From contig JABHCN010000022.1 in the NCBI GenBank assembly GCA_018673475.1, forward strand, positions 1-59,824: DNA of 59,824 nt, given 5' to 3'. A program made the translations under genes and the position numbers. The notes under the pieces were generated by a model, which saw nothing but the letters and a program-made list of their open reading frames with translations, did no database searches and was not told the origin of the DNA. The stretch comes from Actinomycetota bacterium (GTDB taxonomy: Bacteria > Actinomycetota > Acidimicrobiia > Acidimicrobiales > MedAcidi-G1). Shown in pieces: positions 36,392 to 43,736 of this stretch; the stretch's first letter is position 1; each line of letters opens with the position of its first letter.

Positions 36392-37323
36392 CAGCTCTCC
36401 CCGCCGGCCGGGGTCCTGTGGCGTGCAACCTCAAACAGGGCCACCGCTGCCGCAGCCGAGACGTTCATCGACCCCAGCACCCCCCGAAGCGGAATGTGCG
36501 CCAGAGCGTCACAACGCTCCCTCACGAGACGCGACAGGCCCGCACCCTCAGCACCCATCACCAGCGCCAACGGCTGGTCAGCGACCCTCAGGTCGTGGAT
36601 CAACTGGTCGCCACCCACGTCGAGGCCCACAGACCAGATACCGGCGTCGGCCAGACGGCCCATGGCCTTGGGAAGACCGGACACGCTCGCCATGCGAAGG
36701 TGCTCGACCGCCCCGGCTGCAGCCTTTGCAGCCGTGGGTGAGACCCTGGCGGCACGATGCCTCGGCATGATCACCCCGGTCACCCCGGCGCACTCGGCGG
36801 AACGCAGGATCGCACCCAGGTTCCCGGGGTCGGTGATGCCGTCGAGCATCAGCAGGAACGGATCGACACCCGAGGAGTCACGGTGCAGCAACTCCTCGAG
36901 GCCGTAGTCCCGCAGAGGTGCAGCCATCGCCAGGACTCCCTGGGGGGCATCGGTCCTGGCCATCGACTCGAACTTGGAGCGTGGCAGTTCACGGATCGTG
37001 ACCCTCGCCTCATCGGCCAGGTCGATGATGTCGTCGAGAATCGGCGCCGAATCCATCTCGGCAGCCAGCACCACCTCCCTCGTGCGACGGGTGCCCGCCA
37101 GCAGCAACTCGCGTACGGCGTGCCTGCCCTCGACCTGATCGCCGCCGAGTCCCTTGGGAGGCTCTGGCCCCCGCTTCCTGACCGGGGTTGAACCACGCTG
37201 TCCGCCACCGCTCCGAGGCTTGGACTCACCCCCGGGCCCGCGACCGCGTCCTCCGCCCTGACCGCCGCGACCGCCCTGGCCGCCACCCCGAGCGGACCCA
37301 CGTCGGCCCTTGGGCGCGCTCAC
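36391..37323 (-). CDS. rlmB: TrmH-family 23S rRNA 2'-O-ribose methyltransferase (RlmB-like)
   Basis: A 310-residue SPOUT methyltransferase. Residues 1-60 are a low-complexity Gly/Arg/Pro tail. Then comes the substrate-binding L30-like part (VEGRHAVRELLLAGTRRTREV), and the knotted SAM domain with LDGITDPGNLGAILRSAECAG, ALVMGAEGAGLSRLVRERCD and IPLRGVLGSMNVSAAAAV. These three SpoU motifs fit the RlmB guanosine-2251 group. The gene is linked by an ATGA overlap to ispF upstream, and its stop abuts the tRNA-Thr gene. Confidence 0.93.
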   Translation of the reverse strand: MSAPKGRRGSARGGGQGGRGGQGGGRGRGPGGESKPRSGGGQRGSTPVRKRGPEPPKGLGGDQVEGRHAVRELLLAGTRRTREVVLAAEMDSAPILDDIIDLADEARVTIRELPRSKFESMARTDAPQGVLAMAAPLRDYGLEELLHRDSSGVDPFLLMLDGITDPGNLGAILRSAECAGVTGVIMPRHRAARVSPTAAKAAAGAVEHLRMASVSGLPKAMGRLADAGIWSVGLDVGGDQLIHDLRVADQPLALVMGAEGAGLSRLVRERCDALAHIPLRGVLGSMNVSAAAAVALFEVARHRTPAGGES

Positions 37324-37796
37324 CCTCGCTCCAACAGGACCACTGCCATTGCAGCGATCCCCTCACGGCGGCCCAGGGCACCGAGGCCCTCGGCCCGCTT
37401 GGCCTTCACCGAGACCGGTGCACCAACCACCGAACTCAGACGATCCTGAATCGCGGCCCGGTGCGGTGCCAGCCTCGGTGCCTCCAGCACGACCGTGCAG
37501 TCCAGGTTGACCACCCGCCAGCCCTCGGCACCCAGTACGGCGACGGTCTCGGCGAGCAGGCTGACGCTGTCGGCACCCGCATGGGCCGGATCCGTGTCTG
37601 GGTAACGCTCCCCGATGTCACCCATGCCCGCTGCACCCAGCAGGGCGTCGATGCAGGCGTGTGACACCGGGTCGGAGTCGCTGTGCCCAACGAGGCCCGG
37701 GCCCTCCAGCACCACTCCGCCCAGCACAAGTTGCCGAACAGGATCGTCGGAGAACGGGTGGACGTCGAATCCCTGCCCCACGCGCACCTCAGGCAT
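37320..37796 (-). CDS. ispF: 2-C-methyl-D-erythritol 2,4-cyclodiphosphate synthase
   Basis: A 158-residue IspF of the MEP isoprenoid route. The zinc-site signature FDVHPF, then LVGHSDSDPVSHACIDALLGAAGMGDIG and the C-terminal KAKRAEGLGALGRREGI match the family. It makes ME-cyclodiphosphate from the product of IspE, downstream of IspD. The start is ATG 37796; the ispD stop lies at 37789, so the two genes overlap by 8 nt. It also overlaps rlmB by 4 nt, so ispD-ispF-rlmB is one transcript. Confidence 0.96.
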   Translation of the reverse strand: MPEVRVGQGFDVHPFSDDPVRQLVLGGVVLEGPGLVGHSDSDPVSHACIDALLGAAGMGDIGERYPDTDPAHAGADSVSLLAETVAVLGAEGWRVVNLDCTVVLEAPRLAPHRAAIQDRLSSVVGAPVSVKAKRAEGLGALGRREGIAAMAVVLLERG

Positions 37797-38451
37797 CCTC
37801 GAGTCCTTCCGCCAGCAGGCACCTGGCGACCTCAAGGTCGACCGGTCGGGTGATCTTCACGTTGTCAGTCTCACCGTCCACGACCACCACTGTGCCACCG
37901 TTGGCCTCCACCAGCGTGGTGTCGTCGGTGGCATTGGCTCCTCCGGCGTGCGCAGCCCTGATTGCAACGGCCCGAAAACCCTGGGGGGTCTGGACCGCCA
38001 CAACCGCCTCGCGGTCAACCACGCCACCCGATGTGGACCGCAGCGAATCGGAAACGGCTATTACCGGAACCACAGCATCGGCTCCGGCTCTCACGGCGGC
38101 GATCACACGCCCGTAGACGGCCGCGGTAGCAAGGGGACGGGCACCGTCGTGCACAAGCACGACCTCAACAGCACCGGGAACCGCCGCCAGACCCGCCCTC
38201 ACCGATGCAGAACGGGTGGCTCCACCGCTGACCACCTCGACAACGCCGACAACGCCGGCGAGGAGCGTCCGGGCCCCTTCGACCCGACTCTCTCCGACAA
38301 CGACAACCACACCGTCAGAGACATCTGATGCAGTGGCCACCGAGCGTTCCAGCACGGACACTCCCCCCAGATCGGCCGACTGCTTGTCGGAGCCGAAGCG
38401 AAGGCCGTCACCGGCGGCCACAACAACCGTCCAGAGGCTCACAACAACCAC
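37789..38451 (-). CDS. ispD: 2-C-methyl-D-erythritol 4-phosphate cytidylyltransferase
   Basis: A 220-residue IspD. The CTP-binding loop reads VVAAGDGLRFGSDKQ, followed by VHDGARPL (usually VHDAARP), TPQGF and the acidic TDDTTLVE, then NVKITRPVDL. It converts MEP to CDP-ME. It heads the ispD-ispF-rlmB run and is divergent from the Crp-type regulator with about 80 nt between. In many actinobacteria carD occupies that upstream place, and here it does not. Confidence 0.94.
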   Translation of the reverse strand: MVVVSLWTVVVAAGDGLRFGSDKQSADLGGVSVLERSVATASDVSDGVVVVVGESRVEGARTLLAGVVGVVEVVSGGATRSASVRAGLAAVPGAVEVVLVHDGARPLATAAVYGRVIAAVRAGADAVVPVIAVSDSLRSTSGGVVDREAVVAVQTPQGFRAVAIRAAHAGGANATDDTTLVEANGGTVVVVDGETDNVKITRPVDLEVARCLLAEGLEDA

Positions 38452-38532
38452 CCGGAGGGAGTCGGAAATGTGGAAGAGCCAGCCGGCGATGCTGAAAGGA
38501 AGTGGTGCACGTCACTAGCATGGCCAACCGAC

Positions 38533-39192
38533 ATGCCAGACACCACCCTCCTCAGCGAAACAACGCTCTTTGCCGGCCTCGGCCCGGCCGACCTCGACAC
38601 CATCGCAACGCTCTCAACTGACCGTGACCTGCAACGCGGAGACGTCATCTTTGAAGAAGGCGGCACCCCCGACGAGCTCTACGTGGTCGTCTCGGGCCGC
38701 ATTGCAATCGCCAACAGGTCCATTGACGGCCGCGAGTCCATGGTGGCCCTGATGGAGCCCGGTGACCTCTTCGGCGAGATGGGCCTGTTCAGCGGGCGGG
38801 GCCGATCCGCCGAGGCCCGTGCCCTCGAGGCGTCGGTGGTCACCGCAGTCCCGTACGAACCACTCAACAACCTCTACCAGGGAGACCCCTCGCTGCTCTG
38901 GCCCGTGGTCGAGATGCTCGCCGGACGGCTACGCAACATGGACGAGGCCCTGGCCGACTCCGTGTTCCTCGACGTCACGGGCCGCACCGCCAAGAGGCTC
39001 CTGGAACTGGCTGGAGAATCCGACGAGTTCTTCCTCCCGATAACCCAGGAGGAGCTGGCCGGCATGGTCGGGGCATCACGTGAACGTGTCAACAAGGCCA
39101 TCGCCTCGTTCATCAGGCTCGGATGGATCGAACAGATCGACCGCACCTACCGCGTCACCAACCGAGAACAACTGACCATCAGGGCCCGCTGA
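38533..39192 (+). CDS. Crp/Fnr-family transcription regulator
   Basis: A 219-residue regulator. The cyclic-nucleotide-binding beta-roll covers residues 1-120 (LYVVVSGRIAIANRSIDGRE and PGDLFGEMGLFSGRGRSAEARA, which carries the ligand-phosphate Glu/Arg motif). The C-terminal winged helix contains ITQEELAGMVGASRERVNKAIASF. The absence of Cys clusters argues against an Fnr iron-sulfur type and in favour of the Crp/GlxR type. The start is ATG 38533; the frame opens upstream but has no better start. It is divergent from ispD, so it may control that promoter as well as its own. Confidence 0.92.
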   Translation: MPDTTLLSETTLFAGLGPADLDTIATLSTDRDLQRGDVIFEEGGTPDELYVVVSGRIAIANRSIDGRESMVALMEPGDLFGEMGLFSGRGRSAEARALEASVVTAVPYEPLNNLYQGDPSLLWPVVEMLAGRLRNMDEALADSVFLDVTGRTAKRLLELAGESDEFFLPITQEELAGMVGASRERVNKAIASFIRLGWIEQIDRTYRVTNREQLTIRAR

Positions 39193-39211
39193 CCTGAGCT
39201 GACCGGTTCGC

Positions 39212-39868
39212 TCAGGGACCCAGCCACTCGAGGACCCGTTGCCAGGCATCGGCTGCATCGGCCTCCCGGTGCGAAGGCCGGGAGGGATCGTGGACGAACC
39301 CGTGGCCGGCATCCTCGTAGCGCACCACGGTCGCACCGGTTGCCTCGAGGTCGTCGACATCGTCCGGAGGGGTGTAGGGGTCGTCGCACCCGATGATCGC
39401 CAGCACCGACGAGGCGTCGCCCTCTGACAGGGCGTCGAGGGGCTCACCCTGGCCCGCGCCGTGCCAGCGTTCGGGCACCCTGATCATGCCGTAGAAGGGG
39501 CAGTGCCGGTCGAACCGCCCCGTGGTCACGGCCTTGAGCACGTACATGCCACCCATGCAGAAGCCCAGGACCCCGACGGTGTCGGCCCCGGTGGCATCGG
39601 CTGCGGCAACGGCATCGGCGAGGATCCGCTCGTCGCTCAGATCAGCGGCAGCCTCGTGACGCCCCTCGAGGTCGAGGTGCTCCTGACCCGGGTAGAGCTC
39701 GAAGGCGCACACCGACCAGCCGTTGGCCTCGGACAGATCCGCCACGATGCCGTCGCACAGCGGTCGCAGCCCCATGATGTCGGGTACAACCACCAGACCA
39801 TGGGTGCCAGGCCCCGTAGCCGGGTAGACCAGTTCTGCGGGGGTTCTGGAGGGAAGTTGGATTCTCAT
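39212..39868 (-). CDS. Dienelactone-hydrolase-family protein
   Basis: A 218-residue alpha/beta hydrolase. The nucleophile is Cys104 in LGFCMGGMY, as in dienelactone hydrolases, with an acid residue in DDPYTPPDD and the His in GHGFVHDP. The family opens lactones in aromatic catabolism, but many members have unknown substrates. ATG 39868 (MRIQLPS) is preferred over TTG 39889. It converges on the Crp-like gene with a 19-nt gap. Confidence 0.87.
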   Translation of the reverse strand: MRIQLPSRTPAELVYPATGPGTHGLVVVPDIMGLRPLCDGIVADLSEANGWSVCAFELYPGQEHLDLEGRHEAAADLSDERILADAVAAADATGADTVGVLGFCMGGMYVLKAVTTGRFDRHCPFYGMIRVPERWHGAGQGEPLDALSEGDASSVLAIIGCDDPYTPPDDVDDLEATGATVVRYEDAGHGFVHDPSRPSHREADAADAWQRVLEWLGP

Positions 39869-39951
39869 TACCGTGTTATAGCCCAACACAACCGGTGCGC
39901 CGCGGTTGCCTTCCAGGCGCCGAGCAGGCTCTCAGTTCTCTGAATACGCAG

Positions 39952-39994
39952 AGATCCCCGCCGACCTACCCGGGGGGCAGGTCGGCGAGGATCT
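39952..39994 (-). terminator. Long hairpin, probable terminator for the cupredoxin gene
   Basis: A 16-bp stem with one mismatch (left arm 39952-39967, right arm 39979-39994) and an 11-nt loop starts 24 nt past the cupredoxin stop. A T-run is lacking, so it may terminate with help or simply protect the 3' end. Confidence 0.6.
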
Positions 39995-40017
39995 GCTTGG
40001 TCAGATCAACCAGAAGG

Positions 40018-40440
40018 TCAGCTGACTACGAGCTTGCCGACCATACCAGCATCCACGTGGCCCTCAAGGGCGCAGACGATCTGGTAGGTGCCCGGTGTGT
40101 CAAAGGTGAATGATTCCGTCACGGTGACACCTGCGTCCTGCTTCTCGATTTCCCAGAGAACGTGATCCTCAGTGAAATCGGACCCCTTTTCGAGGTCCAT
40201 TCCAAGATTGATTACCGCCCACTCGTGTTGAACCTTTCCCTCGTTCGTCAAGGTAATCGAAATCGGCTTACCAGCCGGGACAGTCCATTCAGTATTGTCA
40301 AACTCGAAATCGGTTGCCTTTACCTTGAACGCGGTCACAGGATCAGATCCTCCGCCACTGTCACCACAGGCTGCTGCCACAGTAGAAACGAACAACAACA
40401 CCCCCAGCAACGAAACGGCCTTCCGTACTCCGTGTTTCAT
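40018..40440 (-). CDS. Cupredoxin-like lipoprotein (type 1 copper site)
   Basis: A 140-residue secreted protein. Residues 1-24 are a signal peptide with lipobox AAAC (Cys25), so it is anchored outside the membrane. After a Gly/Ser linker comes a single cupredoxin domain with His72 (QHEWAV), Cys123, His128 and Met133 (VCALEGHVDAGM), the full type 1 copper set. It is likely an electron carrier or copper-binding protein. Base composition is unusual: 88 of 180 bases at 40141-40320 are G or C, versus 41 of 60 at 39601-39660. ATG 40440 is the chosen start. Confidence 0.9.
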   Translation of the reverse strand: MKHGVRKAVSLLGVLLFVSTVAAACGDSGGGSDPVTAFKVKATDFEFDNTEWTVPAGKPISITLTNEGKVQHEWAVINLGMDLEKGSDFTEDHVLWEIEKQDAGVTVTESFTFDTPGTYQIVCALEGHVDAGMVGKLVVS

Positions 40441-40590
40441 AAACACTAGGCAACCTACAGATGTCAATTGATGGAAGTCGTCAAAATAGGGGATGGGAAG
40501 AGAGAGTGTCAAGTGTCCGCAACTTTCTCTACCTCATACTTGGTGCGGAAACCCTGACCGTCCCTGCAAAGGGTTAGTCGCTTCCATTAA

Positions 40591-42048
40591 TCAATCCAGA
40601 TTCGGGTCTGGCATGCCGTCCCACCTGCCACCGACAGGACCGGTTGACAGGCCGGCAGCCACCACGGCGTCGGCCAGGGTGGCTACCCGCACGGCGGTCA
40701 TACCCACCGGCGGCTCCGGAGACGACGCGGGAAGAATCGCCCGATCGAACCCCAGACGGTGGGCCTCGTGCAGACGCCGCTCGAGCCCCGCCACCTGACG
40801 GACCTCGCCCCCGAGACCCACCTCTCCGCAGGCAACCACCTGAGCGGCCATGCACCGGTTTGTCGCCGCCGAAACGACCGCCAGGGCCAGAGGCAGGTCG
40901 GAGCCGGGTTCGGTCACCTGCACACCCCCGACCGCGGTGGCATAGACATCGACCTGGGCCAGGTCCAGGCCGACACGTCGCTCGAGGACCGCCAGCAGCA
41001 GGGCCAGGCGACGCTGGTCGACACCCTGTGACGAGCGCCTGGGGTGGGGCGTGGTTGACCTTGCCACGAGTGCCTGCAACTCAACCAGAAGGGTCCTGTG
41101 ACCTTCCATGGCCGGAAGCACCACCGAACCGGACGTACCGATGGACCGGTCGGCAAGAAACAGCCCACTGGGGTCATCGACCGGCAGCAGGCCCGCAGAG
41201 GCCATCTCGAACAGGCCCAACTCGTCGGTGGGGCCGAACCGGTGCTTTGAGACCCGGAGCAGGCGCAGGGCGTGATGACGGTCGCCGGCCAGCTCGGTGA
41301 CGGTGTCGACCACGTGTTCGAGCACCTTGGGTCCGGCCAGCGAACCGTCCTTGGTCAGGTGCCCGACAAGCACGGTCGTCAGGCCACGCTCCTTGGCCTC
41401 GACCACGAGGCGCTGGGCACACACCCTGACCTGGCTGGTACTTCCCGGGCCTCCACCGGTTGCCGATTCAAGGTGGACGGTCTGGATGGAATCCACGATC
41501 AACAGGTCGGGCCGGTGCCGGTCAAGCAGGCCGACGATTCCCTCGACCGAGGAAACCGAGGTGATGAGCAGGTCATCGTGGAGGCCGCCCAGCCTCTCGG
41601 CACGGCCTCTCACCTGGGTGGGTGACTCCTCGGCACAGACCATCAGGACACTCCGGCCACAACACACCTGCTCAGCTGCCAATTGCAGGGTCAGCGTCGA
41701 CTTTCCGATACCGGGCTCACCACCAACGAGGGTTACCGACCCAGGCACGAGACCTCCACCTAGGGCCCTGTCGAGCTCGCTGACACCCGTGGGAACTGCC
41801 TGGAAGGATGTGGAGGGCACCTGTGTCATCGGCACGGCCTCGCCGCTGTGGGCTGCCGGTGAGGCGACCACAAGGACCTCCTGGAGGGTGTTCCACTCGC
41901 CGCACCCCGGGCAACAACCGACCCACTTTGGCTGGGAGGCCCCACAGCCGGAACACACGAACGAGGTACGACCGGACCGGCCGGCAGCCCCTCTGGGAGG
42001 CCTGCCGGCGGTCTGAATGCTGCCTGAGCGGGTTACATCAATCGACAT
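40591..42048 (-). CDS. radA: DNA repair ATPase RadA
   Basis: A 485-residue RadA. The N-terminal zinc finger is CSGCGASQPKWVGCCPGCGEW, the RecA-like core has Walker A GGEPGIGKST and DLLIVDSIQT, and the C-terminal Lon-protease-like domain follows. RadA promotes branch migration in recombination. The family KNRFG motif reads KHRFG here (His for Asn). It starts with ATG 42048 and lies between the cupredoxin gene and the LppM-HAD fusion gene. Confidence 0.95.
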   Translation of the reverse strand: MSIDVTRSGSIQTAGRPPRGAAGRSGRTSFVCSGCGASQPKWVGCCPGCGEWNTLQEVLVVASPAAHSGEAVPMTQVPSTSFQAVPTGVSELDRALGGGLVPGSVTLVGGEPGIGKSTLTLQLAAEQVCCGRSVLMVCAEESPTQVRGRAERLGGLHDDLLITSVSSVEGIVGLLDRHRPDLLIVDSIQTVHLESATGGGPGSTSQVRVCAQRLVVEAKERGLTTVLVGHLTKDGSLAGPKVLEHVVDTVTELAGDRHHALRLLRVSKHRFGPTDELGLFEMASAGLLPVDDPSGLFLADRSIGTSGSVVLPAMEGHRTLLVELQALVARSTTPHPRRSSQGVDQRRLALLLAVLERRVGLDLAQVDVYATAVGGVQVTEPGSDLPLALAVVSAATNRCMAAQVVACGEVGLGGEVRQVAGLERRLHEAHRLGFDRAILPASSPEPPVGMTAVRVATLADAVVAAGLSTGPVGGRWDGMPDPNLD

Positions 42049-42105
42049 GCCGGCGACCCTAGAGAGGGCCTGTGACAGGGCAGGAGGAGTACCGGCCGGT
42101 ACCCC

Positions 42106-43674
42106 CTACTGGTCCGGGGGCTCACCACCCTCTTTGCGGAAGAGACCCGAGAACGAGTCGACGGTCGGGTGTGCGAAGCCCTCGGGGATAAGCGCCGTGC
42201 CGGTCATCAGCACCGTCGACATACCCATGGTTCGGGCTGCCTCGAGCGTCGCAATCTCAGAATCGATCAGCAGCATGTTGGAAAAAGGCACCCCTGACAT
42301 ACGGCGTAGTGCCTCGAACATGGCCTGACCGGGCTTGCGGGCCCCAACCTCACCGCTGACCACCCAGTGGCTGATCAGGCCATCCAGGTCGAACCTGCTG
42401 CGCAGCAGCACTGTCCACGGGAGCACAGCGTTTGTAAGGCATCCGACCGTCATCTCCCGCTTGTGCATCTGGTCGAGGAACACGAGAACATCGGGCCTCA
42501 GCCTGACGCCGGACAGGTACCGCGCGTCCAGGTCCGCTGCATCGCCAACCACCCCGACAGCGGACCAGAACTCCGCCGCCGAGACCTGACCCAGGCTGGC
42601 GGCACGGTACCTGTCGGCCACCTCGCGCGGGTCGGCTATACCCCCGTGTTCCCTTACGAACGAAACGAGCAGGCCCTCCGGATCGGTTCCCCCGTCCCAG
42701 ACCACCCCGATCCCCCCGAGCACGACGAGCTGCAGGCGCTGCTCGCCGGACTCCTCGGTCCGGGGCGGCCTCTGTTCGATAATCTCGGCGGCGCGTCCAC
42801 GCCTTCGGGTCGGCCTGGGCAGGTGCCGCACCCGGCGACCAAGGGGATTGTGGCCCAGGCGATGTCGAACCAGCCGGAACAGACCCAGCACAACCAGCAG
42901 CGATGCCAACGTCAGCGACGCTCCCAACCAGAGCCGCGGGGCCCGGTCGGCGACAGACCCCGACACGTCGACAAGCGTCGGCGTCGAATCCCCCAACGCC
43001 ACGGCCCACACGGCTGAACCTTCATCGACCCTGTCGGCATTGGCAACAACCTCACCGGGCAGTGCAACGACCAGCTCCAGGCTGAACATGTCGGCCGGAT
43101 CGCAGCCGACACAACCGGCCAACTCCGCCAACTCCTCTCGGGTGCGCCCCAGCGGCAATCCCGACAGAGTCTCGCTGAGGGCCGGGTCGCTGAAAGCCTC
43201 AAGGCCACCCGACAGGTCGACCCTTCCCGACAGGCTCCATGTCGTACGCGCAAACGACCGATTCCGCACGAGACCCATATCGGTGAACACTCCCGGCCCG
43301 GCGATCTCATCCAGGATCGGTGGAAGCCTGTCGGGCACCTCAAAGCCCTTGGTTGCAACCACCGACGTGAGACCGTCATCGAGGGAACGCTGCGGCCCGT
43401 CGACCTCCCACCCCGCGTTCTCAAGGTCCTCGAGGCGTATCTGATGGTCGATTCCACCCACGGCCTCCACCGCCTCGTCATCAAGCACCAGGGCAACCTC
43501 GACCACGCCCGATCCGTCCTCACCGAGACGAACCGACACCGTTGCATCAGCCCGACAGGCCGACGCCGAAACGACAGTGAGCACCATCAAGAGCAGCAGT
43601 CGAAGGAGGTGGGGCTCCACCGGGGCGAACCTGAGCCGCGACGGCGGGCGGAGCAGCGGCAACGACATGGTCAC
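42106..43674 (-). CDS. Lipoprotein/LppM-like domain fused to degenerate HAD domain
   Basis: A 522-residue membrane protein. Residues 1-40 form a signal peptide ending in ASAC (lipobox Cys40). Residues about 41-245 look like an LppM-type extracytoplasmic domain. A membrane helix spans about 248-268, then a basic linker. Residues 313-522 form a HAD domain with GCLTNAVLPWT, ARKPGQAMFEALRR (Lys447) and LLIDSEIATLEAARTMGM (Asp471). Motif I, normally with the nucleophile Asp in a context such as FDxGGV, reads VVLGGIGVVWD here and has Gly at that place, so phosphatase activity is doubtful. It might sense envelope state and signal inward; that is inference. Confidence 0.72.
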   Translation of the reverse strand: MTMSLPLLRPPSRLRFAPVEPHLLRLLLLMVLTVVSASACRADATVSVRLGEDGSGVVEVALVLDDEAVEAVGGIDHQIRLEDLENAGWEVDGPQRSLDDGLTSVVATKGFEVPDRLPPILDEIAGPGVFTDMGLVRNRSFARTTWSLSGRVDLSGGLEAFSDPALSETLSGLPLGRTREELAELAGCVGCDPADMFSLELVVALPGEVVANADRVDEGSAVWAVALGDSTPTLVDVSGSVADRAPRLWLGASLTLASLLVVLGLFRLVRHRLGHNPLGRRVRHLPRPTRRRGRAAEIIEQRPPRTEESGEQRLQLVVLGGIGVVWDGGTDPEGLLVSFVREHGGIADPREVADRYRAASLGQVSAAEFWSAVGVVGDAADLDARYLSGVRLRPDVLVFLDQMHKREMTVGCLTNAVLPWTVLLRSRFDLDGLISHWVVSGEVGARKPGQAMFEALRRMSGVPFSNMLLIDSEIATLEAARTMGMSTVLMTGTALIPEGFAHPTVDSFSGLFRKEGGEPPDQ

Positions 43675-43736
43675 GACGCTAGCCAGCAGGACGTGGGGGC
43701 GGGAACGGTACGACAGCGGCGCTGTCGGCCGCTGGT

